Shown here: positions 12,231-24,975 of the stretch, in pieces
How positions within the stretch are numbered: position 1 is the first letter of the stretch
Layout: every line of letters begins with the position of its first letter
Source: Eonycteris spelaea
Taxonomy: Eukaryota; Chordata; Mammalia; Chiroptera; Pteropodidae
Direction of reading: 5' to 3'
NCBI GenBank assembly: GCA_003508835.1
Contig: PUFA01000081.1
Coordinates: 2,170,001 to 2,234,000 of the forward strand
Length of the DNA stretch: 64,000 bases
Made by a program: the position numbers and the translations under genes
Notes under the pieces: model-generated
Told to the model about the DNA's origin: nothing
Seen by the model: the letters and a program-made list of their open reading frames with translations, nothing else
The model's database searches: none

Positions 12231-12379
12231 TAGTTCTTGATAGTGAAAGGTTAAATCTGGCACTGTATCTATGTAGTGACTGACAGTGGATTACAATAGT
12301 CTTAAATTGGTTTCCCCACATCAGGTCTTGTATCCAACTTGTTCATACATACTGCTGTGGCCAGAGTGATTTTTATATG

Positions 12380-12600
12380 CAGATTTTCCCAACATTTCAT
12401 CAAGAAAATGTTCAAACATCTATAGCAGTATAAAGAATTGTACGGTGAACACTCTTATGCCTACAACCTAGATTCCACGATTAACATTTTCTATTTTTAG
12501 TTTATCATCTATCTATCCAACTTTCTATCCATCTATAATATCATCTTACTTTTTTGAAGCATTTTAAGGTAGGCTAAAGACATCAGAACACAGACTAATT
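12380..12600 (-). mobile_element. L1 3' fragment, minus strand
   Basis: tcatcaagaaaatgttcaaac, gaacactcttatgcctacaa and attccacgattaacatttt resemble the reverse complement of an L1M-type 3' UTR. Similar sequence recurs at 63.45-63.55 kb at the right edge of the window. Confidence 0.45.
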
Positions 12601-13125
12601 TTAATAAAACAAATATAAATCACATTACTTCCTGCTTAAAATTCATCAGTGGGTTCCTTTACCCTTTAGCTAATTAACCCAAATTTGTGACATGATCTGG
12701 ATGGACCATTGTGATCTGGGCTCTGCTGATCAGTCTTCTTTTTTTCTACCCTCCTTTCCCTGCTCTCCAAATGTCCCCCTCTGCCCCTTCCTATCGTATG
12801 GCCTTTGCATGGGTTTTTGCTTTCATTGGAACACTCTTCCCCAGCCTCTTCTGTCTTGCCTGGATATGATGGCTATTCATTCATTCTTCTCTTCCTCCAG
12901 GATGCTTCCCCACACCCCTAGATATCAGCTGTGCTCATTAAACACTCTTTATACACCATATACCTTTCTTTTCCAAGAATTTATAAAGTTCGTAATTATA
13001 ATTTTTGTCTCCCCCACCAAATATAAACTTGATCAAAGCAAAAACTCATTGTAACCTTAATGCCTAGTAAGGTGCTTGGCAAATACATCTACTACTATAT
13101 AGGCACTCAAATTAAATAAATGAAT
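12570..13125 (+). mobile_element. L2 3' end
   Basis: gcctttgcatgggtttttgc, then acactcttccccagcctctt, then ttttgtctcccccaccaaat, then aaggtgcttggcaaatacat and tcaaattaaataaatgaa follow the known L2 3' consensus order. Confidence 0.7.
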
Positions 13126-13795
13126 TCAAGCCATTTTTTTTCCCTAAGAAGTCTAAGACAAAGAAAAAAGTATCTAGCAAGATTCTCTGCTCCTTATTAG
13201 TCTGTTACATTGAACCTAAACAGGTAGTACAGGGCCAGCCCTAAGTACTGCCTCCAAGCCAAGCATAATGGTACAGGTCCACATTAGTGAGAAAAAGCAT
13301 CATTTAGAAAGATCTCCAAAGACAGGAAATCCACTCAGTTTCAGTGTCCTTCTAGATAGCCAATCTAAATTCTCATAATACTATAGATCTATATCTTCAT
13401 TCGATTCTCAGAGATACAGTTCTCAATCCCAGAGTTTTGTTTCACAGAAAACAATTTTTCATAGAATTTTAAGCATTTAAAACCAATGTCCAACAACTCA
13501 CTCTGTACCTCTCCCTATGTGCTCTCATCTCACACACCAGGGAAAGGATGACGGTTCTTTGCTCTGAGGGACCTGTGAATGCTGTCTCATATGGGAGGAT
13601 ACTTATGCCTTGGGTGCAAAGATTTGCCGAAATATTAAAATGGAACTCCAGGAAAGGAATGACTGCTGAACTTTAATAAAGAAGTGTTCCCTGTAATTTT
13701 GGACATACTGGTCTGAATACTGAGCTGCCCTGCTATATACCAATATTTTCTCTCTATAGGCAATGTTGCCATATAAAAGAATATTACACAGAAGC

Positions 13796-13861
13796 AAAAA
13801 ACAAAACAAAAAACAAAACAAAAACAAAAAAAAAACAAAAACAAAAACCAAAAACAAAACT
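13796..13861. repeat. AAAAC-rich tract
   Basis: Repeated AAAAC/AAAAAC units of about 65 bases. It produces phenylalanine-rich open frames on the minus strand that are not genes. No SINE body is evident next to it. Confidence 0.85.
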
Positions 13862-14426
13862 GACATAAGGTTGACACTAGAATAGTGTCTTAGAGGCAAT
13901 CACCAATGTATTTCTCACAAGAAATCAAATTATTAAATTCATAAATATCTTTTCCATTGTAAAAATGATAGCAATTGTTAACGCCATCAATTGAATAGGG
14001 AACACAGGAAAATTATGGCTTTAATTTCAACCATTAAGGTACCAGCAGCTTTATGAAGAGCTGGGTCTGCACAAGAAATCACTGCAATGAATTCTCTTCC
14101 CCCAGGATTTGGGATCAACAGACTAAACACCCTGCTCTGCAACACGATGCCCTCAACTACCTCACCCCTTCTCTTGAACTGAAAATCGACCAATGAGAGC
14201 GTGGTGGAGGGAAGTCTGCTGATGGAGCAGATGCCTGGGATAGAGCTCTCCATCAGCAAAATGGGTGCCCAGGAGGGCACATGTGGCCAGAGTTCCTCCT
14301 GGGTCCTCAGAGGTGTTTGTTATGCATTATAAAGAAGAACTCGGTCAGGGACAGATGATAGCCACAGCTGACAAGTGAGAGAGCGCTACTGAATCTGTTC
14401 CTAGTGCCTGGCTGCTGGCCACTGCT

Positions 14427-14440
14427 GTTGCCAGGGAAAC
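14427..14440. promoter_or_regulatory. X-box-like (RFX) motif beside a CRE-like motif
   Basis: GTTGCCAGGGAAAC differs by one base from the palindromic X-box recognised by RFX factors (GTTGCCATGGAAAC form). It is followed directly by agacgtca (14441-14448), one base from a full CRE. A second, weaker X-box-like sequence (atttctatggaaac) is at 14513-14526. The surrounding 250 bases carry more CpG than neighbouring intron. Whether it is active is unknown. Confidence 0.3.
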
Positions 14441-16409
14441 AGACGTCAGCTTGATGGAAACAAGGATCAGCGAAAACTTTCACTTACCTCGTTTCCACTG
14501 ATCCCGACAGCCATTTCTATGGAAACAGTAGCTGCGAGCCAGCGGCAGAGAGGTTACCACTCACTTGTTAATGTCAGATGTGGCTACCAGCCTGTGTACT
14601 TCAGGTACCATGGTACCAACAGCACCAGGATCCAGCTGTCAGCTACCCCCGACAGCCTTTTAACTCTGCAACAAGAAAGTTCAGTGTTTAAAAGTATATA
14701 TAAATGTTTAGCTTGGTTCTTTATCAGAAAAAGGAAATTTAGTATTCTTCCATTTGAAGCGGAAGCAGAGCTTAGTTATTCTACCAAAGCCAAACCATGT
14801 GAAGCTACTAAGGGACCACGGATCTCTCCATGGATCTCCACATTCAGTCCCATTCACGACATTACTTCCAAGTTCAAGAAAAGGGGCACCCAACTGTGTA
14901 GACAAATCTTTCACACATTAGCCTAGACAAACCAAAGGTAAATCCGGCTAAATGTGTGGAAGTATTTTGCTATAAGTGATTTTTAGGGGTGCCTTTTCTT
15001 GTAATTCTGGCAGTCTGATCAGCACTAATTACACACAGGAAAAAATCTTTTTTTTTTTAATTGTACAAACTATCAACCAAGAACCCTATGCCACTTATTT
15101 ATTTTTAAACTAAACCTCTATGTGCTTTCTTAGTCTGTTGGTCAAGATATGAAATTAACTCATGAACTCAGTACAGTTTTATTCTGTAATATAGTGGTAA
15201 CCAGTCATGCTGATAGCCAGGCTACCCCATCACCTAACAATATCCCTTTCAATGTTTAAGGCAATTTGGCTACTCTTCCAAGATGCACGTATGTCAGAAA
15301 AGTTATGTAGAACAAGAAATTCTGTTGTTCCTTTTCTTTCAGCAGATGCTGGTTAAGTGTTGAATGAGAGCAAAATCTAATCTCAGTCATGAATAATTTA
15401 TAAGACTGCCTCTTCCTAGAGGGTACGTCTCCACTTAGAAAATATCCACAAGCAACACAACCACCCTCCGCCCTGATATGTTTTGCCTCCTGAGCCAATA
15501 TTCAAGTGGAGGAAATCAGAGGCAATCTCTGATTTGCCATGGCTCATAATGGTGTGAATTTAAATGGATCAAGGTTCAAATTATGATGCCCCGAACCTGA
15601 TCCTAGTCTGTAAAATTTTGATACAATACAGTTGACAGCCCCACCACTACCACCATCTTCCTTCTCCAGTCTCTGTACACCAGCAGTTACACAAGAAAAG
15701 TAGCCATGCCTGGGTCTCTGTCTAGGCCCTGGGATCTGATACAACTAGAATGGAGTATAGGAAGGAAGCAATAGTGAAATTCAGAATGATCAACTGGTTT
15801 AAAAAGGGCTATTCTTTAATGCTTTCCCTCATCCATGTGCCCTCTGAAGTTAAACAGGCCTCTACTAATATAAAATTGGATTAATGGTTTAAAAAAGATA
15901 ACCTGTGACTTGGTAGATCTGGAACTTATTGGGAAACAAAGAACAAGAATTAATTTAGAACTGAATGATTTCAAATTTATAGACATGGGCTGGATTTACA
16001 TTCAATCTTATGTCATAAAACCTGGTTTACAAAGAGCATTTATCTTATAACAACATCCAATAACTGCTTAAGAAAGTGTTTCAAATATTTTTCATAAGAA
16101 GTTGGTAAAACAAAAATTTTGAATCCATAGGTGAACTATAAATGATTTTAATCTATACCTTAAAGCCAGCGCAGTAGGTGGTTTGTGTAGTCATACCCTT
16201 AGTAATCATTGGCCTGGCTTACATCATTATATATAATAAATATATATGTGTGATAAAACATTAAAAATATTATAACTTTGACTTTTCACTAACTCAGGCC
16301 TATCTTAGTCAATTATTATTCATTGGTTTAAAAGGACCAAGTTGATTAGTTTAGAGTCAAATCTCCTTTTACATACTCTAATTTGAGTCATCACGATAAC
16401 AATAACCAA

Positions 16410-16620
16410 GTGCTCTAAGCTCTTTAGTTCACTAAATCCTCACACAACTCCACTGGTTGGTATTATTCACTCCATTTCACAGATCAGGCAAGTGAGGCTC
16501 AAACAGGTAAATAATTTGTCTCAAATCTCAGTTGCTAAAAGGTAGAGCAAAGACGCAAATCTTGGTTATCCAACTCTAAAGCTGCCATGTCTAACCACTA
16601 TGTTACAGAAATGCCATTAC
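16410..16620 (-). mobile_element. MIR, minus strand
   Basis: taaatcctcacacaactcca, then ttcacagatcaggcaagtga, then a decayed segment to ctaaccactatgtta spans nearly the whole reverse MIR. Confidence 0.75.
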
Positions 16621-16929
16621 CTTCTATTTGTACAAAAAGCACTGTCAGAACCTGAATAACAACAATTCAGTTCTGCATAATTCTTTATAGCTGACAAAGA
16701 ACCTCCGTAGCCTTCTCCTGGAGGGCACAGAGTAGAGTATCAACATGCATACAAAGCATGTTTCCCTTGGTCACTTCCTGGGAAGTCCAGAAAATAGTAT
16801 ACTTTAGATAATTTCCAAAGAGTCTCTTTGGCTATTCCTACTTCACTCAGGGAGGAGGTCCATGCATTCAATATAAAGATACATTAAATGAGGAAAATCT
16901 TTTGTATATTTTTCAAAGCACTTCTACCT

Positions 16930-17090
16930 TCACTGGCTGATTTAAAGCTCGCCACCCTGTGGGGAGGTGGCACATGGGATCATCCCTGTTTTGAGGGATG
17001 AGGAGACTGAGGCTCAGAGTGAGGTCCCAGAGTTAGTGGGTCACATTGGCAGGACCAGAACCCAGGTCTTCTAGTTCCCTCTCATCTACC
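16930..17090 (-). mobile_element. MIR, minus strand
   Basis: gggatgaggagactgaggct, then gaccagaacccaggtcttct is the central and 5' MIR region in reverse. Confidence 0.7.
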
Positions 17091-17296
17091 AGTCCCTTCT
17101 TCAGGGTCTGAACCACATCTTGGGGGCCTAGAGGGCCCTCTATCTTGCTGCAGGTGTACCTGGCATCAAGTGGGTTCTGCAGGTGAAGAAGTAAGCCCAC
17201 TGCCCACAGTCCCTCTTTCCCCTGGGAATCTGGTAGTGATTCTAAAGAAACAAAGCACTGAAATACATGTTCTCTTATTTTGCCAATTTACTGACC

Positions 17297-17316
17297 AAAA
17301 AAAAAAAAAAAAAAAA
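17297..17316. repeat. Poly-A run
   Basis: Twenty consecutive A; no recognisable element precedes it. Confidence 0.9.
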
Positions 17317-20300
17317 CTCAAAAAGGACAAGGAGTTAAACAAACCATTTTAAAAGTGAAAAAGCCAGCATAAGAGGAGACACAATCTGTCTGAATTGCAG
17401 ATTTAAATGAGACGTTCTTTCTGATCTCTGGTCATAATGGGACCATCTCCTCAATGACAACTTAATATGAAACTGCAACAGGAGTTACAGACATCCTCGG
17501 CTCCTCCCACAGAACACCGTCATCAGATATACAAGTCTTCATCCATGTTCATGTTTGGCTACACGAGATGTGCAGTCAATAAACTTCATACTCACCTTGA
17601 GAAAATGCCCTATTGTAAAAACGAAAATTTTTCCCCCAAAGTACCAATTTTAGAATGCTTTTTAAATGTACCAACAACAGATCAAGAGGCAAATTAAAAT
17701 CAGTTCAAGAATACAATAGGATGGCATGGCCACACAAAAAGAGACGGGACCGAGGAGCAGAAATAAATATATCTGAAAGGTTGAAAGACTTAAAATACAC
17801 ACAGCATCATCTCATGATGCTTCATCCAAAGGCAAAAGCATGGCCTTAAGTTTCTAAAATGAGAGCCTTTTAATTCAGTGCTTTGGGGATTATGTTTGTG
17901 TTGGTTTGATGGTCCCTAAGGGGCTTTGCAACATAAGTCATCTTCCTTTTAACGTTTACATCCTTCTAGTTTTGTAATTCCCCTAGTGTTCTCTACAAAA
18001 AAAAATGTGAAGAATCCTAAGATTAAAATAAAAAAATTTTTAAATTTGCTTTAATAAGAAAATGAATACAAATGGCCCATTTTGATATTTTGTTGCTTGG
18101 GAGGAAGTCAAGGGGGAGTAGCTGTGCTGAGAAGCCCAGGTAATTATTAGGAGAGGAGGGAGCATGCCAGCCCCTCATCAGTTTCCCCATAGACACCTTA
18201 CCATCTCTCAAGATCCAGCTCATAGCCCCTTGGTCTACACTTCTACTCTAGCTTTGCCATCCTTCACTGCTTAACAACAGTCTCCCCAACTAGACAACAA
18301 ATGTCTGAGCACAAGGCCTCCGTCTGTGTCTTAGACATCCTGGCACCCCTGGCCGCTGGCCCAGAGCCGGGCATTAACGGAACTCAGGAAATGCTGGCCA
18401 AATCAGCCAACAGGGATGAAAAGCTCTGCTTTGCAGGTCTGGTTCTTACTTTACACAAAATACTCCTCAGCATTTCCTATGAAAGTGTCCTTAAGGGTGG
18501 AGTAGAGTCAGTATGCAGCTTTTGGGAGCTGGGGCACAGCGTGAAGTGACAGTGACAAATCACTGGGAAGTCTTGGATTTTATTTTAAAAATTCACGTGT
18601 CATTTGTATTTCTTTGTAAGGGATCTGGTTTTGTTTTGATACAAAAATGTTTTTTAAGTTACTTATTATTTTCCCCAAAATATACTTCAGTGAACTGATT
18701 GTTCCATGAAGGTACATGCCTTTTTTTATCCTCCAACTTTGGGTACCCCCATGAGGTGCAATGTTTAATGCCCACCATTGTAACAAGGAGCCCTTCCTCC
18801 CATCTTTTCCTTTTTATTTTTTTAAGCTGCTTCATCACGCCAGGCGATGGTTTCTGTTCTGGAAAGCTCAGAGATAAGGCATGTCACTGGCACTTAAAAT
18901 TAATGGTTTCCATGGCCTCAGTTTAGTTAGGTTTAGGTGACATGGGGTGCCAAGGAATTCACAACAGACTTGCTTTTGACCTTGTACAGGCTGTTCCTGT
19001 GGCAAGATCAAGCACAATGCTATTCCTCCAGGGATAGATTCCACCTTTACAATCCCAACACCAACCTCATTAGGAGGAAGGCTCTTTTAAAGTTTTTAGT
19101 GGAAATGCATGAGGCTCAAGGAAATGTTTGTCTGTAGTAGGAAGCTTTCGTCGGGGCAGGGGGTGAGGGGGATGCTGTCACACCCCAACTTGGTCCCAGC
19201 TCCACCCCCTCTCCACTCCTCTCACTGTGGGCCTTTTCTAGATAGGGCCTTCTCATGAGTGTGTCCATAAAGTAAAACTGAACACACTCAGCCTAGGAGA
19301 ATTCCAAAATTGTTATCCTCTGAAAATGAACAGGGAGGTTAAAGGGAAGATGAGGAAAGGAAGCAGAGATGGATAACTCAGCTTTCTGCTCTGGAAAAGG
19401 CAGTGTTGAATAAAATAAGATAAAGGTCTCTGCACTGACTCATCATTCCATGAAGACATCACTTCCCTGAGATATAAGCTCAGAAAGAGGAAGATAAAGT
19501 GAGTGAAGAGAAGATAAACTTCTAGCTCCCTTCCCTGGGGTACTCCCCTTTCTGGAGTGTCTGCAGGATGATGAGGATGTGAAGTTGCCCCAGGGTCTCT
19601 TGGATAGCAACTACAGGCAGGACGGAGCCCAGAAACACTGGAGTCCCTTTTCTAGAAGGTTAATCATAGAGCTGAGGTTAACAAAATGAAGTTCCAAAAA
19701 TGGCGACTGAGTGACAAGGACTATGATAAGACCAAAAGACATGTATGTGCAAAAGCTGATCATTACTCTACATTTAAATAAAGATTCTACCAGTTAAGAT
19801 TAAAAATGAATTAGAGGGAAAATTCTCACAGTGACTGCAGCAGAAAACCAAGCTAATAAACCATCCTGATCAGAAGGATGTCAGACTTTGAAGTTTGTTC
19901 AGCCTTTATGTGCTAATCTAGGCTTATTTCTCCTTCACAATTAAATCTGAAACACCCTGGAAATATTCAAGATACACTGTGGGTAATTTCAAAGAGCCAG
20001 GTTATGTACCAATGGAAATAAAACCACAAGACACCCTTTCCTGGAGGAGAACGAGGTTGGGACTCCTTTTACTCACTGGTAATCCACTTCTACACATCGG
20101 CAAATTAATGCAACTGGCTTCGGGGAAACGTTTTCATTAAATTAATAGTGTTTGGCAAGCATCAGAAACACAAAATCTCACAGACACAGGCAGAAAGAAT
20201 CACAGTTCAATCCAAAAGCAACACACAGAGGGGACATCAGAGTCCACACGCATGCAGAGGAGCCACAGAGGGCAGCTGGGAGACACGCAGAGCCGCCTCG

Positions 20301-20343
20301 CACATGGCGGCAGCACAGTGTGCAACATGGATCCAACTGCTTA

Positions 20344-21160
<817 letters not shown>

Positions 21161-21285
21161 TTAATGAGAGAATCTAGTAACGAGAGAGGGTCACATTAGA
21201 GACAGCATTCTATACATTTAATGAAACATTTACTTAAATTCACATCAGAAACAATAGTGGCCAATGAACATTCATTACATATTCC

Positions 21286-21311
21286 AACGCACACGCACAC
21301 GCACACACACA
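21286..21311. repeat. Short CA/CGCACA repeat
   Basis: Alternating CA with CG interruptions, about 160 bases 5' of the first exon 8 in gene orientation. Confidence 0.85.
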
Positions 21312-23689
21312 GAGTCATCAAAGCTTTCAGGGCAAATAGGGGCAGAGTTTGGTCACTGGTAAGGAAATTAGCTGGGATTTGGCTCTTCCTCACAGTTAAC
21401 TGCCTTGATAAGTGATTTTTAGAAAAGAGCTTGGTAGGGGACAAAATGTTCTTAGCTCAAAATTATTTTCTACACTGCTCAAGTTGTTAGTACTTTTTTG
21501 TTTGTAAAATTTGTGATGGTGGAAAGGTCTTATAGAGATATATTGGCAACATTTAATTCTATAAATTCTTTTCTTTAAAAAAAAATTCTAAAATAATAAC
21601 TTTGCATTGGAAGCCAACCTAGCCAAGGACCCTAACCCACCTGAAATCCAGGATTATCTGCAATCAGTGAGTGTAAGCTCAGCTAAACTAATGCCAGTAA
21701 GGAAAGTGTTCAGAAAGTCATCTAGCTGACATACATTCAAGGGTACTTTTGGGAATGAGATTTTTCCAACTGCACCCACAGGAAGGATCCAAGAGAAGGA
21801 AACAGTTGTTATCCCCCACACCTATCTTGGACCTAGATGGCCCACCCAGGGAGAGCCGGCTCCAGCTGTGAGCTGGCTGGCTCGTCCAGAGGAATCCCAT
21901 GTCTCTACTTGTGGGACAAGCTCAAGCAGGACAGTCAGTTATGACCTCCCTGATAGACCATCCCTGGCACTTTAAAGTTCACAGGCTGGAAGGAACTATC
22001 CAGCAGGAACGGGTCAGTTTAAATTGGGCAAATGCTGCTCCCAGGAAGGAGGTGTTGAGGACCAGTCAGGGGACCAAATGAATGACCCTGGGCCTGACTT
22101 TGCTGGACACCCAAAATCTTCAGCCAAGAGACCTATAGACAGTCTGGGCCTATCCCGTGGTTCTCGCCTTGCAGGTGTAAGCACTTAGGCCTTTAAGCAT
22201 GTGCTTTCCTCTACATTATCTGGCTCCAGGTTTTAGCTTTAGAATAAGACTCATGCATTCACTCTGTTCGCCTCATGCAAAAGCAAAATAGGGAAAGAGA
22301 ACATCAAAAAAATAAAAAAAAAATTACCTAACATCTGTTGCTGAAGTCTAGGGAGAGGGCATTAAACCCCTTATGAAACACCTGTTTGGCCACATGAAAA
22401 CTGATGTGCTTAATAGAACTCATATCAGTCTGCACATCTTACATTGGCAATTAGAGTAATAAATGAGCCAAGGCTGTGGCTGCAATTGTTGATCTAATTA
22501 AGCTGGATAAACTAATTTCAGCAGGAAGGCAGAGGGTAATTCTTCCAAAGCAGCTACACCACCAAACTTATTCAAAAACCCATGTGTGGAGGAGAAGAAA
22601 CAAGCTGCCTTGTGTAGCGGCTAGAGCCCAGCCTGGAGTCAGGATCTTCCAGAGACGTCTCTGGGCCTTTTTCCCCTCTTTCAGAACAGAAGTGTATATG
22701 ACGGGGGAGTGCATGCTCACAGGGAGAGATGCTTAAGTCCAAGACTGCCACCGGGAGACCTCGCTTTAATACAGCTTTGGCTAAGTCAGTTGGCAGAGCC
22801 ATCTGCTTCACCAAACCTCGATCAGGCCTCAGTCTCGTGTTCCAGAAATATGGCTCTAGTAACAGCTGTCTGCCCCACTTGAGAGGGAAATTTTTTTTAA
22901 AGACTCTTTTAATTTCTAAGGAGTCTCTGATAGCTTCACATTTGCTCCAATCAGAATACCACCTGGAATGACAGCTAGGGGCTGGGCAAAGACTGGAGCT
23001 AAACAAAGACCACAGGAGACTAAATTTCCAGAAGTTGGGGAAGAGAAACAGCACTAAAGTGTTAGGGACTGATCTTTCTCTGAGCTTAATCTTCTCAACC
23101 CAGGTCTCTTTCCAGAGGCTAGTATTCCTTAGACCTTGCCATATAACTAGGACAAGTCAGAACTGGTAAGCTGTTCCCTAAAATACCCATGTGAAAATAG
23201 AGACTTTGCTTGGGATTTTGTCTCATGATCTTAAGCAACAAGGAGAAATCCATATGAGCTAATTTATACTGAAGTCATCATGTGGTGTCACCTGGTTCCC
23301 AAGAAAAAATATACTATTAAGTTCATTTGCCTTCACTTTAAAGGCCAAAGTGTACATTCGTATCTCCAATTAAAGGTCAGCCTAAGGCTTTTTGTCTTTT
23401 CTAACTGTGAGAACACACTGGAAACTTGGTATATTGCTTGTAGCTCCCCTGAGCATGGAAGAAGAGAAAGGTACAGAAAGGCAAGCCCCGGCTAACTAGA
23501 GGGGTATCCCCCAGGTACACTGCATGAAGTAGGCGGTAAGTGTGACCATGAGAACGTCCCATTAGAATCTAAGAGCCAGCACTTCCATAGGTGTTGTTCA
23601 CTGAGAAGAGAGCTTGGTGCTAAGGCAAGAGACCATAAATAATTTATATGGATAGCTCTCTCCTGAAACTGATACTCTGTTCATTAATT

Positions 23690-23870
23690 TCTTACATTTA
23701 AAGACATTTCCTCTGAGTTGAAAAAAATATTCGATCTTGTAGTCTCATTCTGCATTTCGTAGACAACAAAATTAAAGCCCAAAGAGTTTTGGTGACCTAC
23801 ACAAGGTCACATGCCCAGCCCTATCCCAGCCTTAATGCTCTTTCTTTACACCCGACTGCCTCTGTGGACA
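23690..23870 (-). mobile_element. MIR, minus strand
   Basis: aaaattaaagcccaaagagt, then ctacacaaggtcacatgccc, then taatgctctttctttaca is a diverged reverse MIR. Confidence 0.55.
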
Positions 23871-24339
23871 ACAAATACACATGAGTCAGGTAACAGCTTA
23901 AATATATTTACAGAACTCAATTTCTAAAAGAGCTCTACAATAACTTTTTTTCCACCAGAAGTTAATAATCCCACTCCCTGCACATCCATATGACTCCGTT
24001 CTAAGTGTGTCTTTCTGCACAGTAGGCTCACCTGCACTTCCCTTCTCAATATCCTGCCACCCATTTGCCAGACATCACTGAGAACTGAGGTATCAACAAG
24101 CTTGGGAACACTGACTGACTGTATACTTGAAAAACATGCAGCACATACCTGGCAAAGACTTTTCCACCATATACAAACACCTTAAAGGATGGAGAAATGT
24201 GCTTACAGTCAATATTTAAAATCGACTCTCCTTAGTTCTCTCTCAGATGTTTCCTTGACACCCTAGTTATAGATAAAATTAATATTTAAACATGACCCAT
24301 CTACACTGAGGCAATGAATGGGATCACGCACTTGAAGAG

Positions 24340-24420
24340 TCACAGTAATTAGTATTTGCCGAGCACCTGCTCTGTGCCAAGCACTGTGCTGGGCAGGGAC
24401 AGTCTGTTCTGGAACACAGC
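24340..24420 (-). mobile_element. MIR or L2 tip, minus strand
   Basis: gagcacctgctctgtgccaa followed by gcactgtgctgggc is a fragment common to the 3' ends of MIR and L2; too short to separate them. Confidence 0.45.
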
Positions 24421-24649
24421 TGTGTGGCTTCCAGCTGAACGTGGCCCATAAAATATTAAGAAGGCTGGTTGGCTTGGCTCCTGCCTATCTCTATGATGAG
24501 TTAATAAATGTAGTCAACAAGTAATTTAAAACAATCTGATATGTTTCAGAGACTCAGATCTCAGTGAACACTCTGGAAGATCTTAATTATCTGCCCCCTA
24601 GTAATCTAGAAGGCTGGAGGAATGCCAAGGAAAGAGTGTTGGGTTCTGT

Positions 24650-24975
24650 CTAGAGAAGGATTTGAAACTATGACCTGTAGGCCAAACCCAGCCCTTCACC
24701 TGCTTTTGTACAGCCCTTGGGCTAAAAATGGCTTATACACTTTTAAATCATTAAAATCAAAAGAATGTTTTGTGACACATGAACTCAAATTTCAGGGTCC
24801 ATGAAAAAAGTTTTATTGGAACAGAGCCACCCCATTTGTCTACATGTTGTATATGGCTGCTTCTGAGTGACACACGTAGAGGGAAGAATTGAGTAGCTGT
24901 GACAGAGACACTATGGTATGCAAAGCCAAATATATTTACTATCTGGCCCTTATTTAAAAAACTCTGTAGACCCCA
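24650..24975 (-). mobile_element. hAT-like DNA-transposon relic (copy 1)
   Basis: aaagttttattggaacagag, then tatggctgcttctgagtgac, then atatttactatctggccctt is the signature of an old non-autonomous mammalian DNA transposon (hAT/Charlie type, by memory). Orientation is relative to the copies at 37.3 and 39.1 kb, which are reversed. I cannot name the family with certainty. Confidence 0.55.

Noticed and set aside
13603..13899. Phenylalanine-rich open frames on the minus strand
   Set aside because: They come from the AAAAC tract and have no conserved domain.
14480..14520. Possible tiny minus-strand exon ending in a good donor (gtaagtg) near 14487
   Set aside because: The only nearby acceptor would make an exon of about 30 bases, with no match to the channel protein at this point; kept only as part of the possible regulatory patch.
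14519..14926. 135-codon open frame beside the X-box patch
   Set aside because: No recognisable domain or homologue and no supporting splice structure; the opposite strand is also open over part of it.
1..20300. CACNA1D exon 9 in the left-hand part
   Set aside because: No reverse-complement match to codons for EFSKEREKAKARG was seen by eye; it is probably beyond the left edge.
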